Source of the DNA: Gammaproteobacteria bacterium
GTDB taxonomy: Bacteria; Pseudomonadota; Gammaproteobacteria; Arenicellales; Poriferihabitantaceae
DNA: 62,345 nt
Direction: 5' to 3'
Assembly: GCA_024644945.1 (NCBI GenBank)
Contig: JAHEGU010000015.1
Span: 1-62,345 of the forward strand
In this document: positions 35,124-44,234 of the stretch, piece by piece
Layout of the letters: the number at the start of each line of letters is the position of its first letter
Position numbering within the stretch: the stretch's first letter is position 1
The notes under the pieces: model-generated
What the model saw: only the letters and a program-made list of their open reading frames with translations
Told to the model about the DNA's origin: nothing
Databases searched by the model: none
Translations under genes and position numbers: made by a program

Positions 35124-36503
35124 TTAGGTCGACCCGCGGGCAATCAGGGAATCCTTACCAAATCCAGTAATTTCAACATTTTGCCAGCCATTCGAGTCAC
35201 TCTGAGCGCCTTCAAGATACACCGTAAAGTAATTCGCCGCACGGGCTTTCATCATCTCGCCATTTTCAGCAGAGGCAGCGTCTTCCAGGAGTACACGCTG
35301 GGTTGTTCCCACAAGCCGTTGCGCCACCTCTCGCCAGACTTTCATTCCTGCATCTCTAACCTGTTGGGCCCGCAACTTTTTCTCTAGAGCCGGGACTTGT
35401 CTTGGGATCCTCGCCGCAGGGGTGCCAGGCCTCTGGGAATAGCTGAATACGTGGGGAAACGGCACCTCTAGTTCATGCACGGCGGCCAGCGTTTGGGCGA
35501 AATGCGCTTCAGATTCTGTCGGAAATCCAACCATGATGTCCGCACTCAAGATCAACTCAGGAATTGATTTCCTTATGGCCCCAATCCGTTCATAAAGTAC
35601 TTCTCGAGTCGCGCGTCGCTTCATCCTCTTCAATATCAGGGTGTTTCCACTCTGAAGGGATAGGTGAAGCTGCGGGCATATCTTATGATCATCCGCCATA
35701 CAGCTGATCAGTCTGTCCGAAATGTGAGCAGGATCAATTGAGCTCAGACGAAGCCGAAAATCACCCGGAAGCCCTCGGAGCTCATTCAACAGCGCTGCCA
35801 GATCAACATTGCCAGCAAAATCGCTGCCGTAAGATCCAATATCTACACCACAAAGCACGATTTCTCGGTAGCCATTGAGTATAAGTCGCTCGACTTGACG
35901 TTTAATCAGAGTGGGCGCAAACGATCTGTTAGGCCCTCTGGCAGTATGAATAATGCAGAACGTGCATCCTTGATCGCAACCTTGTTGAATCTGCACAAAT
36001 GCACGGGTCCTACCCTCAAAGCCACTGACTAGTTGGTCAGGCAGACTGATTTCCGTATCTACATCGCTCACCATAACCGGAGGTAGCTCGCCCGCATAGA
36101 GCGGCTCCAGCAATGCAGGTATATCCAGCTTTTTGCTATTTCCCACGACCAGATCTACACCTGGAATGCGTGCGCAGGCTTGCGGATCGACCTGAGCATA
36201 ACAACCTGTTACAACCACCCAAGCGTCCGGATTTGCTCGAATTGCACGTCGCACTTGTTGTCTCGCCTGACGGTCCGCTTCTGCGGTAACTGTGCAGGTA
36301 TTTATCAAAAACACGTCAGCAGATTCAGTGCGCTCCACGCGCCGATAAGCCATATCAGATAGTTTCTGTGATAGTAACTCTGATTCAAATGCATTGACCT
36401 TGCAGCCCATTGTGGTAATCGCCACGGTCTTGGACAATTGAAGGGACTGTCTGGAATCGCTGCAGTGGCCTAAGCTTGGCAGATCAACGTTTACAGAGTT
36501 CAT
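35124..36503 (-). CDS. mtaB: tRNA threonylcarbamoyladenosine methylthiotransferase MtaB
   Basis: A radical-SAM methylthiotransferase of about 459 residues. It has an N-terminal MTTase domain (TTMGCKVNAFESELLSQ), a VNTCTVTAEADRQ-like INTCTVTAEADRQ, a radical-SAM CxxxCxxC in QQGCDQGCTFCIIHTARGPN, and a C-terminal TRAM region (VLLEDAASAENGEMM). It adds the methylthio group to t6A37. The start is uncertain: ATG 36503 is used here, the frame opens at TTG 36533, and neither has a clear ribosome site. Confidence 0.9.
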   Translation of the reverse strand: MNSVNVDLPSLGHCSDSRQSLQLSKTVAITTMGCKVNAFESELLSQKLSDMAYRRVERTESADVFLINTCTVTAEADRQARQQVRRAIRANPDAWVVVTGCYAQVDPQACARIPGVDLVVGNSKKLDIPALLEPLYAGELPPVMVSDVDTEISLPDQLVSGFEGRTRAFVQIQQGCDQGCTFCIIHTARGPNRSFAPTLIKRQVERLILNGYREIVLCGVDIGSYGSDFAGNVDLAALLNELRGLPGDFRLRLSSIDPAHISDRLISCMADDHKICPQLHLSLQSGNTLILKRMKRRATREVLYERIGAIRKSIPELILSADIMVGFPTESEAHFAQTLAAVHELEVPFPHVFSYSQRPGTPAARIPRQVPALEKKLRAQQVRDAGMKVWREVAQRLVGTTQRVLLEDAASAENGEMMKARAANYFTVYLEGAQSDSNGWQNVEITGFGKDSLIARGST

Positions 36504-36613
36504 TGGCTTAAATCTGCGCGAGTCGGCCCGCAAAGGCGGATATCTGGCTTATCTGACCGCGTGACTGCGCAGCCGCATGTCTTACCACCAGTAATCGACG
36601 CCTGAAGGTGTGT

Positions 36614-36940
36614 TTAATTTACGGTAAAGCTCTCACCACAGCCACACTGTTCGGTGACATTGGGATTGTTGAAATGAAATGCTGATGACAATCCGTCTTC
36701 GACATAGTCTATTTGCGTTCCATTAAGGAATTTAAGATGCTCGTCGTTCACAATTACTTTTACGCCATTAGTCTCAAAGACCTGATCTCCATCTGTCAAT
36801 TCTTCCGCATAGTCGAGAATGTATGCGAATCCGGAGCATCCCGAGGTTTTCACGGCAAACTTCAACCCCTCATCACTTCCGCGGGCCTGCAGCTGAGACT
36901 GCACCCGCTTGGCAGCTGATTCTGTTAGTGTAATAGACAT
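36614..36940 (-). CDS. iscA: Iron-sulfur cluster assembly protein IscA
   Basis: A 108-residue A-type carrier with SITLTESAAKRVQSQLQAR, VKTSGCSGFAYIL, and the C-terminal NPNVTEQCGCGESF. The three cysteines that bind the cluster are present. The NPNV..CGCGESF pattern fits IscA better than ErpA. No isc operon surrounds it, so ErpA or SufA roles remain possible. Confidence 0.85.
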   Translation of the reverse strand: MSITLTESAAKRVQSQLQARGSDEGLKFAVKTSGCSGFAYILDYAEELTDGDQVFETNGVKVIVNDEHLKFLNGTQIDYVEDGLSSAFHFNNPNVTEQCGCGESFTVN

Positions 36941-37020
36941 AAGTCGTTATTTTTCAAAAATATATAAATGATATTTCATGTAATATGGAGTGTTTGTCAC
37001 GCTCCATTATCGCGATCGAA

Positions 37021-37026
37021 ATTATA
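37021..37026 (-). promoter_or_regulatory. Candidate iscA -10 element
   Basis: On the minus strand TATAAT lies about 80 bases before the iscA ATG. The inverted repeats at 37034-37077 lie immediately upstream of it, over the expected -35. The -35 itself is weak, as expected for an activated or regulated promoter. Confidence 0.4.
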
Positions 37027-37033
37027 CCATTTT

Positions 37034-37077
37034 GGGTTTAAACGAGCACCGCTCTCGTTTAAATGTGATTTAAACCC
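37034..37077. repeat. Nested inverted repeats (TTTAAACGAG / CTCGTTTAAA)
   Basis: Ten-base arms at 37037-37046 and 37054-37063 are perfectly complementary with a seven-base loop. An outer pair, GGGTTTAAA near 37034 and TTTAAACCC near 37068, can pair instead, so two folds compete. No T-tract follows. It may be an operator or attenuator. Confidence 0.5.
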
Positions 37078-37422
37078 TATATTTTCAAGTGCTTGGGTTT
37101 GAAACAACGGCGTTCAAAACGCACGTGCAACGCGGACAGTATACAAACCAGTCTTAATGCACAGTTAATTCAGCGGATCGATAAATCGCCTGGCAGGCAA
37201 TTGCTGTGAATTTGGCTGAGATAATCCGTACATCAGCCATAAAACCTTCTGCTCATTCAGACTGTAACCACTAGCGGTCGGTCGAGTCTGATAATGATGC
37301 TTTTTAGTTCTAAAATATTTTCCAGGCAACTGGTCGGTCGCTTCTTATAAATCGGCTAGAATACCCGCCTTTGTCGACCCACCGAACTCACGGAACCCGG
37401 TCAAACCCATCCGAAGATCTCT

Positions 37423-39849
37423 ATGAACACGAAACCTTTTGGCGTTTTTAGCATAGCGCTGGCCTCCCTATTGCTGGAACTCGTTCTGATCAGGGTCTTC
37501 GATGTTCTTTGGTATCCCAATATGGCCTACATGATCATAACCCTGGCGGTTTTCTCATTTGGCCTGGCCGGTGTATTCCTCTCTCTATGGCCGATAAAGC
37601 TGACGGATCGAACCTGGATCTGGCTATCTATGGCAACGGCGCTGATGGCCCTGGCAACTCTGATGTTCCTACCGATAATTAATCGACTGCCATTTGATTA
37701 CCAGCAGCTTACTGGCGATCAAATGGGTAAAACCGCTAGGAATTTTTTCTTTATTTATCTCGCGATCTGTGGCCCGTTCTTCCTCGCCGGTTTTACTCTA
37801 TCGCTTGTGTTTTCGCACTACGCAAGTCAGATAAGAAAATTGTATTTTTTTGATCTGATAGGCGCGGCGCTTGGCAGTATCTTGCTGATCCCATTATTAC
37901 CTCTGCTCGGCACGGTCGGGATACTTTGGGTGGTGGCAGGATTCTCACTTTTGTCCTCCGCTTTCTTCGCCGGGACCAGGCTATGGGGCCGGGTGGCCTT
38001 ATTGGCAGCGATCGTTCTAACCGTCGTACCATTTACCTGGGACCAGATCCAAACCTTTTCACCTCATATGGACAAGCGAAATTTTCGCTCTTTACAGGGT
38101 GCGCTAGAAGGTACCTACTGGGATCCTATTTCTAAGATTGACATTATCGACTACGAGAAAGTCGGAGAAGTCCAGGGCCGAGATTATACTTTCAAGTGGA
38201 TCGCCTATGACGGAGGCACGCAGACCAGTTATTACTATCGTTTCAACGGTGATTATGAAGCCATCAGAAACAGTCTGCCTGAAAATGCTCGCAGGCATTT
38301 TTGGGAAAGCTACCTGGCAATTTCTCACTACCTGAAAGCCGATACTGACGCAGAGGTTTTGATCATCGGCAGCGCCGGCGGCCAGGAAACCAAGGCTGCT
38401 CTTACCTACAATGCCGCCCACGTAGATGGTATCGAGCTAGTGAGCAAGGTAGTCGACCTTGGTAAGACCGTTTATGACGCCTACATTGGCGGCATCATGA
38501 ACGATCCACGAGCCAATATTCGTGCCGGTGAAGGACGAAGTTTTCTAAGATCAAACGATAAGAACTACGACATCATCCAGATCAACAGCAATCATACGAG
38601 CTCCAGCATCGCAGCTGGCAGTGGTGCGATGCAGTCAGCTTATCTGCAGACTGTTGAAGCCTACCGAGAATTTTTTAGTCACCTCGGTCAGGATGGCATC
38701 CTGCACATCAATCATCATATCTATCCCAAGATGGTGGCCACAGCGGCCCAGGCATGGGCAGACCTGGGACGCGACAACTTCCGTGATCACGTTATGGTTT
38801 TTGAGGCTTCAGGGGAGCTGGACAATCTACCCACGCTGCTGATCAAAATGGCGCCTTGGAGCGCAAAAGAAATCAGTCAAACACAGGACTTCCTTAAGAC
38901 CTTTGATTTTGTAGTCAATCCGCTTGAACCTGACTCCGCATTTCTAACCGATCCGTTTTTTGAACCCGATTTTCCTGACGAACTGGCCGCCAAGATTCCC
39001 TACCGGGTGATGCCACCTACAGATAATCAGCCTTTCTTCAATTCGTTGCGTAAGTCTCTCGATGTCTTACCCTTCGAAAAAGCAGACGTTTTTGTTAATT
39101 CGTCTATATCGGGTTTAATGAACTCTCAGCGATCAACCGGGTTTCCAATAGACATCGTGCACCTGATTGTGACCGCCGGTGCCGCACTGGTGTTCGCTCT
39201 GATCTTTACCTGTGTGCCGCTTGTCTTTTCTAAAGCCGGAAGAGCAAGATGGGATGGTAAAACCAACGTTCTGGTCTATTTCTCATGCCTGGGTTCCGGA
39301 TATATCATCCTGCAGCTGGTGTTCATACAAATATTCATGAAACTTATCGGCTACCCTCTGTATGCATACACAACGGTGGTTTTTACCTTTCTGTTTGCTG
39401 CCGGCGTTGGCAGTCTGCTGTCCGAAAAGATGCAACTCTTGGAAAAGCAGCGCTGGTGGGTTCCATTTATCGGGATAGTCATCTCGGCTTTGCTGTTGAT
39501 ATTTTACAAGCAGGTCCTGTTCGACCAATTCCTTCAGTATGCAACTGGAATGCGAATTCTAATCTCGATAGCAATGATCTTCCCGCTTGCGTTCTTCCTC
39601 GGCATGCCTTTTCCACTCGGCATTCTGGCTGTTCAACACAAGCCCGAAGGCACCGTGGCTTGGGCGTGGGCCTTCAACGGACTATTTACCGTTATTGGAG
39701 GCGTTTTCTGTGCAATTTTCTCGGTGTATTTTGGTTTTCAGATTACCATGGTGGTTGCAATCGCCATCTACTTGCTCGCTCTTCTAATGTATAGAGGCCT
39801 GCACAGAGGGTTTCTGCTAGATCGTTTAGCGGCAGAGAAAGACGTATGA
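37423..39849 (+). CDS. Membrane-embedded spermidine-synthase-like protein
   Basis: An 808-residue protein. About six hydrophobic helices come first, beginning FGVFSIALASLLLELVLIRV. A central Rossmann methyltransferase/spermidine-synthase-like domain (about 240-520) has EVLIIGSAGGQETKAALTYN, AHVDGIELVSKVVDLGK and an NIRAGEGRSFLRSNDKNYDI segment. At least six more helices follow. Fused membrane/spermine-synthase-like proteins are widespread but mostly uncharacterised. Polyamine or other aminopropyl transfer is possible but not shown. Its stop overlaps the HAD gene start (ATGA). Confidence 0.72.
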   Translation: MNTKPFGVFSIALASLLLELVLIRVFDVLWYPNMAYMIITLAVFSFGLAGVFLSLWPIKLTDRTWIWLSMATALMALATLMFLPIINRLPFDYQQLTGDQMGKTARNFFFIYLAICGPFFLAGFTLSLVFSHYASQIRKLYFFDLIGAALGSILLIPLLPLLGTVGILWVVAGFSLLSSAFFAGTRLWGRVALLAAIVLTVVPFTWDQIQTFSPHMDKRNFRSLQGALEGTYWDPISKIDIIDYEKVGEVQGRDYTFKWIAYDGGTQTSYYYRFNGDYEAIRNSLPENARRHFWESYLAISHYLKADTDAEVLIIGSAGGQETKAALTYNAAHVDGIELVSKVVDLGKTVYDAYIGGIMNDPRANIRAGEGRSFLRSNDKNYDIIQINSNHTSSSIAAGSGAMQSAYLQTVEAYREFFSHLGQDGILHINHHIYPKMVATAAQAWADLGRDNFRDHVMVFEASGELDNLPTLLIKMAPWSAKEISQTQDFLKTFDFVVNPLEPDSAFLTDPFFEPDFPDELAAKIPYRVMPPTDNQPFFNSLRKSLDVLPFEKADVFVNSSISGLMNSQRSTGFPIDIVHLIVTAGAALVFALIFTCVPLVFSKAGRARWDGKTNVLVYFSCLGSGYIILQLVFIQIFMKLIGYPLYAYTTVVFTFLFAAGVGSLLSEKMQLLEKQRWWVPFIGIVISALLLIFYKQVLFDQFLQYATGMRILISIAMIFPLAFFLGMPFPLGILAVQHKPEGTVAWAWAFNGLFTVIGGVFCAIFSVYFGFQITMVVAIAIYLLALLMYRGLHRGFLLDRLAAEKDV

Positions 39850-40523
39850 CTCAGGAAACACCTGTCACCTCTGTATTGTTTGATGTGGATGGTCTACTGC
39901 TTAACACCGAGATTGTTTATACCGAAGTAACTCAGGAAATTGCAGCACGGTTCGGTAAAACTTTCGACTGGTCAATAAAAGCCAATATGCTTGGCAGGGC
40001 AGAAATAGAATCCGCTCGCTACCTGGTGGACGCGCTCGATCTACCGATCAGCGCTGAAGATTATCTGCAAGAGAGAAATGAAATGTTGCGCAAAGGGCTG
40101 GCGCAATGCGACGCGATGCCTGGCGCTGAATCCATGGTGCGCCACTTACAAAAAGAAAACGTTCCAATTGCAGTAGCCACGAGTTCAACCACCGAATTAT
40201 TCAAAATTAAAAAGTCTCGGCACACCGAGTGGTTTTCACTTTTCGATGTCACTGTAACCGGAGATGATCCTGACGTAATCAGGGCCAAGCCTGCCCCTGA
40301 CATTTTTTTAACTGCTGCTCGTCGACTTGGTACCAAGCCACAAGAAACCATGGTATTCGAAGACGCACCCTCCGGTTTAGCAGCAGGCATCACCGCGGGC
40401 ATGCGGGTCGTCGTGGTCCCAGATCCAAATATGGATCGCGCCCGCTACGAGGGCGCAACAGAAATTCTGGATAGTCTCGAAGATTTTGAGCCAGAACGTT
40501 ACGCGCTGCCAGCCTACAAGTAA
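39846..40523 (+). CDS. HAD-superfamily phosphatase (beta-phosphoglucomutase-like)
   Basis: A 225-residue HAD hydrolase with nucleophile motif FDVDGLLLNTE (D13, D15), motif II threonine/serine in VATSSTTEL, Lys in RAKPAPDIFL and motif IV FEDAPSGLAAGITAGM. The cap is of the C1 type found in sugar-phosphate phosphatases and phosphomutases. It overlaps the upstream membrane gene by four bases, implying co-translation. The substrate is not predictable from sequence. Confidence 0.83.
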   Translation: MTQETPVTSVLFDVDGLLLNTEIVYTEVTQEIAARFGKTFDWSIKANMLGRAEIESARYLVDALDLPISAEDYLQERNEMLRKGLAQCDAMPGAESMVRHLQKENVPIAVATSSTTELFKIKKSRHTEWFSLFDVTVTGDDPDVIRAKPAPDIFLTAARRLGTKPQETMVFEDAPSGLAAGITAGMRVVVVPDPNMDRARYEGATEILDSLEDFEPERYALPAYK

Positions 40524-40568
40524 TTTTAGCCAATCGATGGCTCTTAAAGCTCTCTTTTCACCATACCA

Positions 40569-40955
40569 ATGCCTCAGATCACGCTAGAGTACAGCGATAA
40601 TTGCCTGCACGATGGTGAGTTTGCCGGACTGTTTCGCGGCATTCACGGGATCTTGCAGCAAACCGGTGGCATCCGCCTTGAAAACTGTAAGAGTCGTGCT
40701 CTGGAGCAAGAGAATTACTTTATCGCTGACGGCGACCCTGTGCATGCATACGCTCACCTGGAAATTCGGTTTATCGAGGGGCGATCCGACGAGATCCGCA
40801 AAACCATGGGTCAGCAGTGTTTAGAACTTTTGAAGAAGTTCTTTAAAAAATCAATTGAAGGGGGGGAAATTCAAATAACCGTGGAAGTTGCCGATATAAG
40901 ACGACAGGATTACACCAAATATCCGCCTGGCACGCTGACCCGGCAAATCCGGTGA
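40569..40955 (+). CDS. 5-carboxymethyl-2-hydroxymuconate isomerase-like protein
   Basis: A 128-residue tautomerase-fold protein with MPQITLEYSDN at the start, so Pro2 would be the catalytic N-terminal base. AHLEIRFIEGRSDEIRKTMG and VEVADIRRQDYTKYP resemble CHMI (HpaF). Only one homoprotocatechuate-pathway gene is seen, so the natural substrate may differ. It follows the HAD gene by 45 bases. Confidence 0.75.
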   Translation: MPQITLEYSDNCLHDGEFAGLFRGIHGILQQTGGIRLENCKSRALEQENYFIADGDPVHAYAHLEIRFIEGRSDEIRKTMGQQCLELLKKFFKKSIEGGEIQITVEVADIRRQDYTKYPPGTLTRQIR

Positions 40956-40963
40956 AAACGATC

Positions 40964-43381
40964 TTAACCGCGCATGCGTTCGGCTTTATGATCGAACAAG
41001 ACTTGATCGATCATCACCGCATTTCGCATTTCACCGAGAATTTCTATTTGAACCTGTACTCCGGGGGAAATCATCTCCACCGGTAGAAACCCGATTGCCA
41101 CACTCTTTCCAGAAAAGTGCGCAAACCCACCTGAGGTCACGAATCCAACCACTATGTTGTTTTTCCAGATTGGCTCGTCTGCCACGGCGTCCGCATCCTG
41201 AGCGTCAACGATAAAAGTACAAAGCCTGCGCGACACGCCTTGGGCTTTTTCCTCCAGCGCAGCTGCTTTACCTATGAATTCAGCTTCCTTGTTATAGGCG
41301 ACAAATCGATCGAGCCCGGTTTCAAGTGGAGTGTAATCGGGTTTGTATTCCGCCAGCCAGGAACCGAATGATTTCTCGAGTCTAAGACTCATCATTGCAC
41401 GCATACCGAACGGCCGTAATCCCAAGTCTTGTCCGGCCTGGCTTAACGCAGAGTAGAGAGCAACCTGTTGATTTGCAGGAACATAAATCTCGTAACCAAG
41501 GTCTCCAGTATAGGAAACCCGTTGCACGATTGCATCACAATTTCCGACCTGCATCCGCTTTACCGATAAAAACGGAAATACTTTATTAGACACATCTACT
41601 CGTGTTACGCGTTCTAGAAGGTGTCTTGACTCAGGACCGGCTATCTGGAACCCCAGACGGTTCTGAGAAATATTCTTGAGTTTCACATCGCTCTTGAGAA
41701 GATGCTGTTCGAACCAGCGCTGATGATAGTTTTGAGATCCATAAGAGGCTGTCAGCTGGTACAAATTGTGCGCAAGCTTGGAAACTGTAAAATCTCCAAT
41801 CAGTTTGCCTTTTGGGCTCAACATCGGACATAGCGTCAGGCGGCCAGTCTTCGGCATCCGCCCAGCCATCATCCAGTCCAGCCAGCTTTCGGCCCCATTA
41901 CCGGAAACCTCAAATTTGCTGAAGTTGTGGATTTCGTTGATGCCGACTCCGCTGCGCACAGCTCGGCATTCCTGCGCGATGACTGCAAAGGCGTTCGAAC
42001 GTCTAAAAGAAGGAATCTCCCAAGGTTCCTCTCCTTTGGGCGCAAAGTAGTTCACATGCTCCATACCATAGCCCGAACCGAACACGGCGTTCTGCTGTTG
42101 CCACAATCCATAAGCCGGCGTGGTGTGAAAGGGCCTGGCCGCGGGTAATTCCTCATTGGGATAAGATACCGAAAACCGCCGCTGATAATTTTCACGTACC
42201 TTTATCCGCGTATAAGCGGCTGTCGGGAAATCGCCGAACCTGGATACATCCATCGCAAATACATCTCTTGAGGGCTCTCCTTCGACCATCCATTCCGCTA
42301 AAGTAAGTCCCACCCCTCCCCCCTGACTGAAGCCCGCCATCACTCCGCAGGCCGACCAGTAATTAGTGAGTCCCTGAACCGGTCCCACCAGTGGATTACC
42401 GTCCGGAGCAAACGTAAACGGCCCGTTAATAATTGTTTTTATCCCAGCGCTCTCGAGCACCGGATAACGTCTGTAAGCTGCAGCGAGCGACTCACCAATT
42501 CGCTCAAGATTATCCGGCAGCAATTCATGGCCGAAATCCCAGCTAGTTCCGTCAACCGCCCACGAATCACAGTCCTGTTCGTAAAAGCCGATCACCAGTC
42601 CGTCACGCTCCTGACGCAGATAACTCTCTCCTTCAGGATCCATTACATGGGGCAACTCGGTAGGATGATTGACCACCTCGTCAATCGTATCGGTCGCTAA
42701 ATATTGGTGTTCCATTGGATGTAAAGGCAAGTAGACGCCGGCCATCGCACCCACTTCCCTGGCCCACAAGCCAGCCGCATTCACTACGTGTTCGGCCTTT
42801 ATGTTGCCCTTTTCTGTAACGAGTTCCCAACTGCCGTCCACCAGAGGTTTCAGTTCCAGGACACGATTGCGCAATACTATCTCGGCACCGTTATTTTTCG
42901 CCGCGCGCGCGTAAGCGTGTGTGGTCCCAGAAGGATCGAGGTGCCCATCAAGGGGATCATAAAGACCTCCAATAATGCCTTCTGTATTGGTGACCGGAGA
43001 CAACTCACTGATTTCAGTTGGCGTTACTAGATGGGTATCCAGACCCATGTATCGATGTTTGGCCCGTTCCGCGCGCAGAAAATCCATGCGGTCTGGAGTT
43101 CCGGCCAACGTGATTCCGCCGACATGATGCAGACCACAACTCTGACCTGATTGCTGTTCCAGCTCCTTGTACAACTGAATGGTATAGCCCTGCAATGCCG
43201 CCATATTTGTATCGGCGTTAAGCGTATGAAAACCTCCCGCTGCATGCCAGGTAGATCCCGAAGTAAGCTCGGATCTTTCAACTAATGTGACATCGGTCCA
43301 ACCCAGCTTTGTCAAATGATACAGGACACTGCATCCAACCACACCGCCACCGATAATCACTACCCGAGTATGAGATTTCAT
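40964..43381 (-). CDS. Dimethylglycine/sarcosine dehydrogenase-like flavoprotein, second copy
   Basis: An 805-residue FAD + GcvT-domain protein similar in plan to the one at 2785-5226. Seen: GGGVVG at 11-16, LTSGSTWHAAG with the probable covalent-FAD His46, and a C-terminal folate-domain with GYEIYVPANQQVALYSAL and MMSLRLEKSFGSW. It starts two bases after the stop of the XRE-type regulator gene, and that gene overlaps the mttB gene, giving an mttB-xre-dmgdh operon. The two copies differ widely in sequence, suggesting different methylated amines. Confidence 0.82.
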   Translation of the reverse strand: MKSHTRVVIIGGGVVGCSVLYHLTKLGWTDVTLVERSELTSGSTWHAAGGFHTLNADTNMAALQGYTIQLYKELEQQSGQSCGLHHVGGITLAGTPDRMDFLRAERAKHRYMGLDTHLVTPTEISELSPVTNTEGIIGGLYDPLDGHLDPSGTTHAYARAAKNNGAEIVLRNRVLELKPLVDGSWELVTEKGNIKAEHVVNAAGLWAREVGAMAGVYLPLHPMEHQYLATDTIDEVVNHPTELPHVMDPEGESYLRQERDGLVIGFYEQDCDSWAVDGTSWDFGHELLPDNLERIGESLAAAYRRYPVLESAGIKTIINGPFTFAPDGNPLVGPVQGLTNYWSACGVMAGFSQGGGVGLTLAEWMVEGEPSRDVFAMDVSRFGDFPTAAYTRIKVRENYQRRFSVSYPNEELPAARPFHTTPAYGLWQQQNAVFGSGYGMEHVNYFAPKGEEPWEIPSFRRSNAFAVIAQECRAVRSGVGINEIHNFSKFEVSGNGAESWLDWMMAGRMPKTGRLTLCPMLSPKGKLIGDFTVSKLAHNLYQLTASYGSQNYHQRWFEQHLLKSDVKLKNISQNRLGFQIAGPESRHLLERVTRVDVSNKVFPFLSVKRMQVGNCDAIVQRVSYTGDLGYEIYVPANQQVALYSALSQAGQDLGLRPFGMRAMMSLRLEKSFGSWLAEYKPDYTPLETGLDRFVAYNKEAEFIGKAAALEEKAQGVSRRLCTFIVDAQDADAVADEPIWKNNIVVGFVTSGGFAHFSGKSVAIGFLPVEMISPGVQVQIEILGEMRNAVMIDQVLFDHKAERMRG

Positions 43382-43382
43382 T

Positions 43383-44234
43383 TTATTTTTTCATTTTATT
43401 TATCAATGACCGAAGATAATCTCTGATCTCATTGGGCTGAACCGTTGCACACCGAATGAGTTCATCAAATCGTTTTGAAAACATGCGGATGTGTTCAGTG
43501 CTGTTCAATACAAGATAAGACTGGCCGATAAATACCACCGCCCGGATTGGGCCAAACAGAGTAAACGCTGCAGTATAAATTTCCCGTCCATCGAAAAGGA
43601 ACCAACGAAAACGTGGATACAACTCGTCGACTAATGCAATCATATGTTCAAGCTGCGCTATCCGGTCATTCAGAGACAGGTCACGCCAAATGCCTTCACC
43701 ACGCGCAAAGCCCTCAATATCCTGCGTGGACTGACAGGATTCCAATTCGGACTCGGCTTTTCTTTGTTGGACCAGCAAAACATGTGTATCCCGAATACTC
43801 TGATCGGTGCGTCCGAGACCGTATCGGCGAAACTCATACGTGGCCGTTTGCTCGGTCTTAAGCAAGTCTGGGAGTGTGGCGGGAATATAGCGCACCTTAT
43901 AACCACTCGCTTCCTGGTGCCACTCAAGCAATCGTTGATTAGCGGAAGATTCCGAAAAGTCTTCGAATTCCAGGGGCCCTCGCAGCACATCAGCGCCAAT
44001 CACACCCTGGTTAGTGAGCCCGAGCAACCAATCAACGCTGACCTGATACTGTTCAGCAATCGCCGCAATTGTATCCGCCCTCGGCAAGCGCAAATTATTG
44101 TTAGACAGCAGTTGCGAAAGGGTTGAACGATCAATCCCGATTGATGCCGCAAAACGGGAATGATTAAGTCCGCTGTTGGCGATTACTTCGCCAATTCGCG
44201 ATCGAAACACTTCTACTCTCTCTTGATACTTCAC
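43383..44234 (-). CDS. XRE-family regulator within the mttB-dmgdh operon
   Basis: A 283-residue protein. The N-terminal helix-turn-helix (SRFAASIGIDRSTLSQLLSN, ADTIAAIAEQYQVSVDWLLG) is followed by a C-terminal domain of about 180 residues that I do not recognise, likely a ligand sensor. It overlaps the mttB stop by four bases and is followed at once by the FAD oxidoreductase. A regulator embedded this tightly should control the operon itself; candidate half-sites are noted upstream of mttB. Confidence 0.78.
   Translation of the reverse strand: MKYQERVEVFRSRIGEVIANSGLNHSRFAASIGIDRSTLSQLLSNNNLRLPRADTIAAIAEQYQVSVDWLLGLTNQGVIGADVLRGPLEFEDFSESSANQRLLEWHQEASGYKVRYIPATLPDLLKTEQTATYEFRRYGLGRTDQSIRDTHVLLVQQRKAESELESCQSTQDIEGFARGEGIWRDLSLNDRIAQLEHMIALVDELYPRFRWFLFDGREIYTAAFTLFGPIRAVVFIGQSYLVLNSTEHIRMFSKRFDELIRCATVQPNEIRDYLRSLINKMKK

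Larger units (their letters stand above)
36941..37422. other. Divergent intergenic region with nested inverted repeats
   Basis: Nearly 480 bases without a gene between iscA and the membrane synthase-like gene. It holds an iscA-proximal promoter candidate at 37021-37026 and nested inverted repeats at 37034-37077. A TAGAAT at 37357-37362 could be a -10 for the rightward gene. Confidence 0.45.

Noticed and set aside
36614..36940. ErpA rather than IscA
   Set aside because: The N-terminal SITLTESAAKRV and NPNV..CGCGESF patterns fit IscA better, though the distinction is not absolute.
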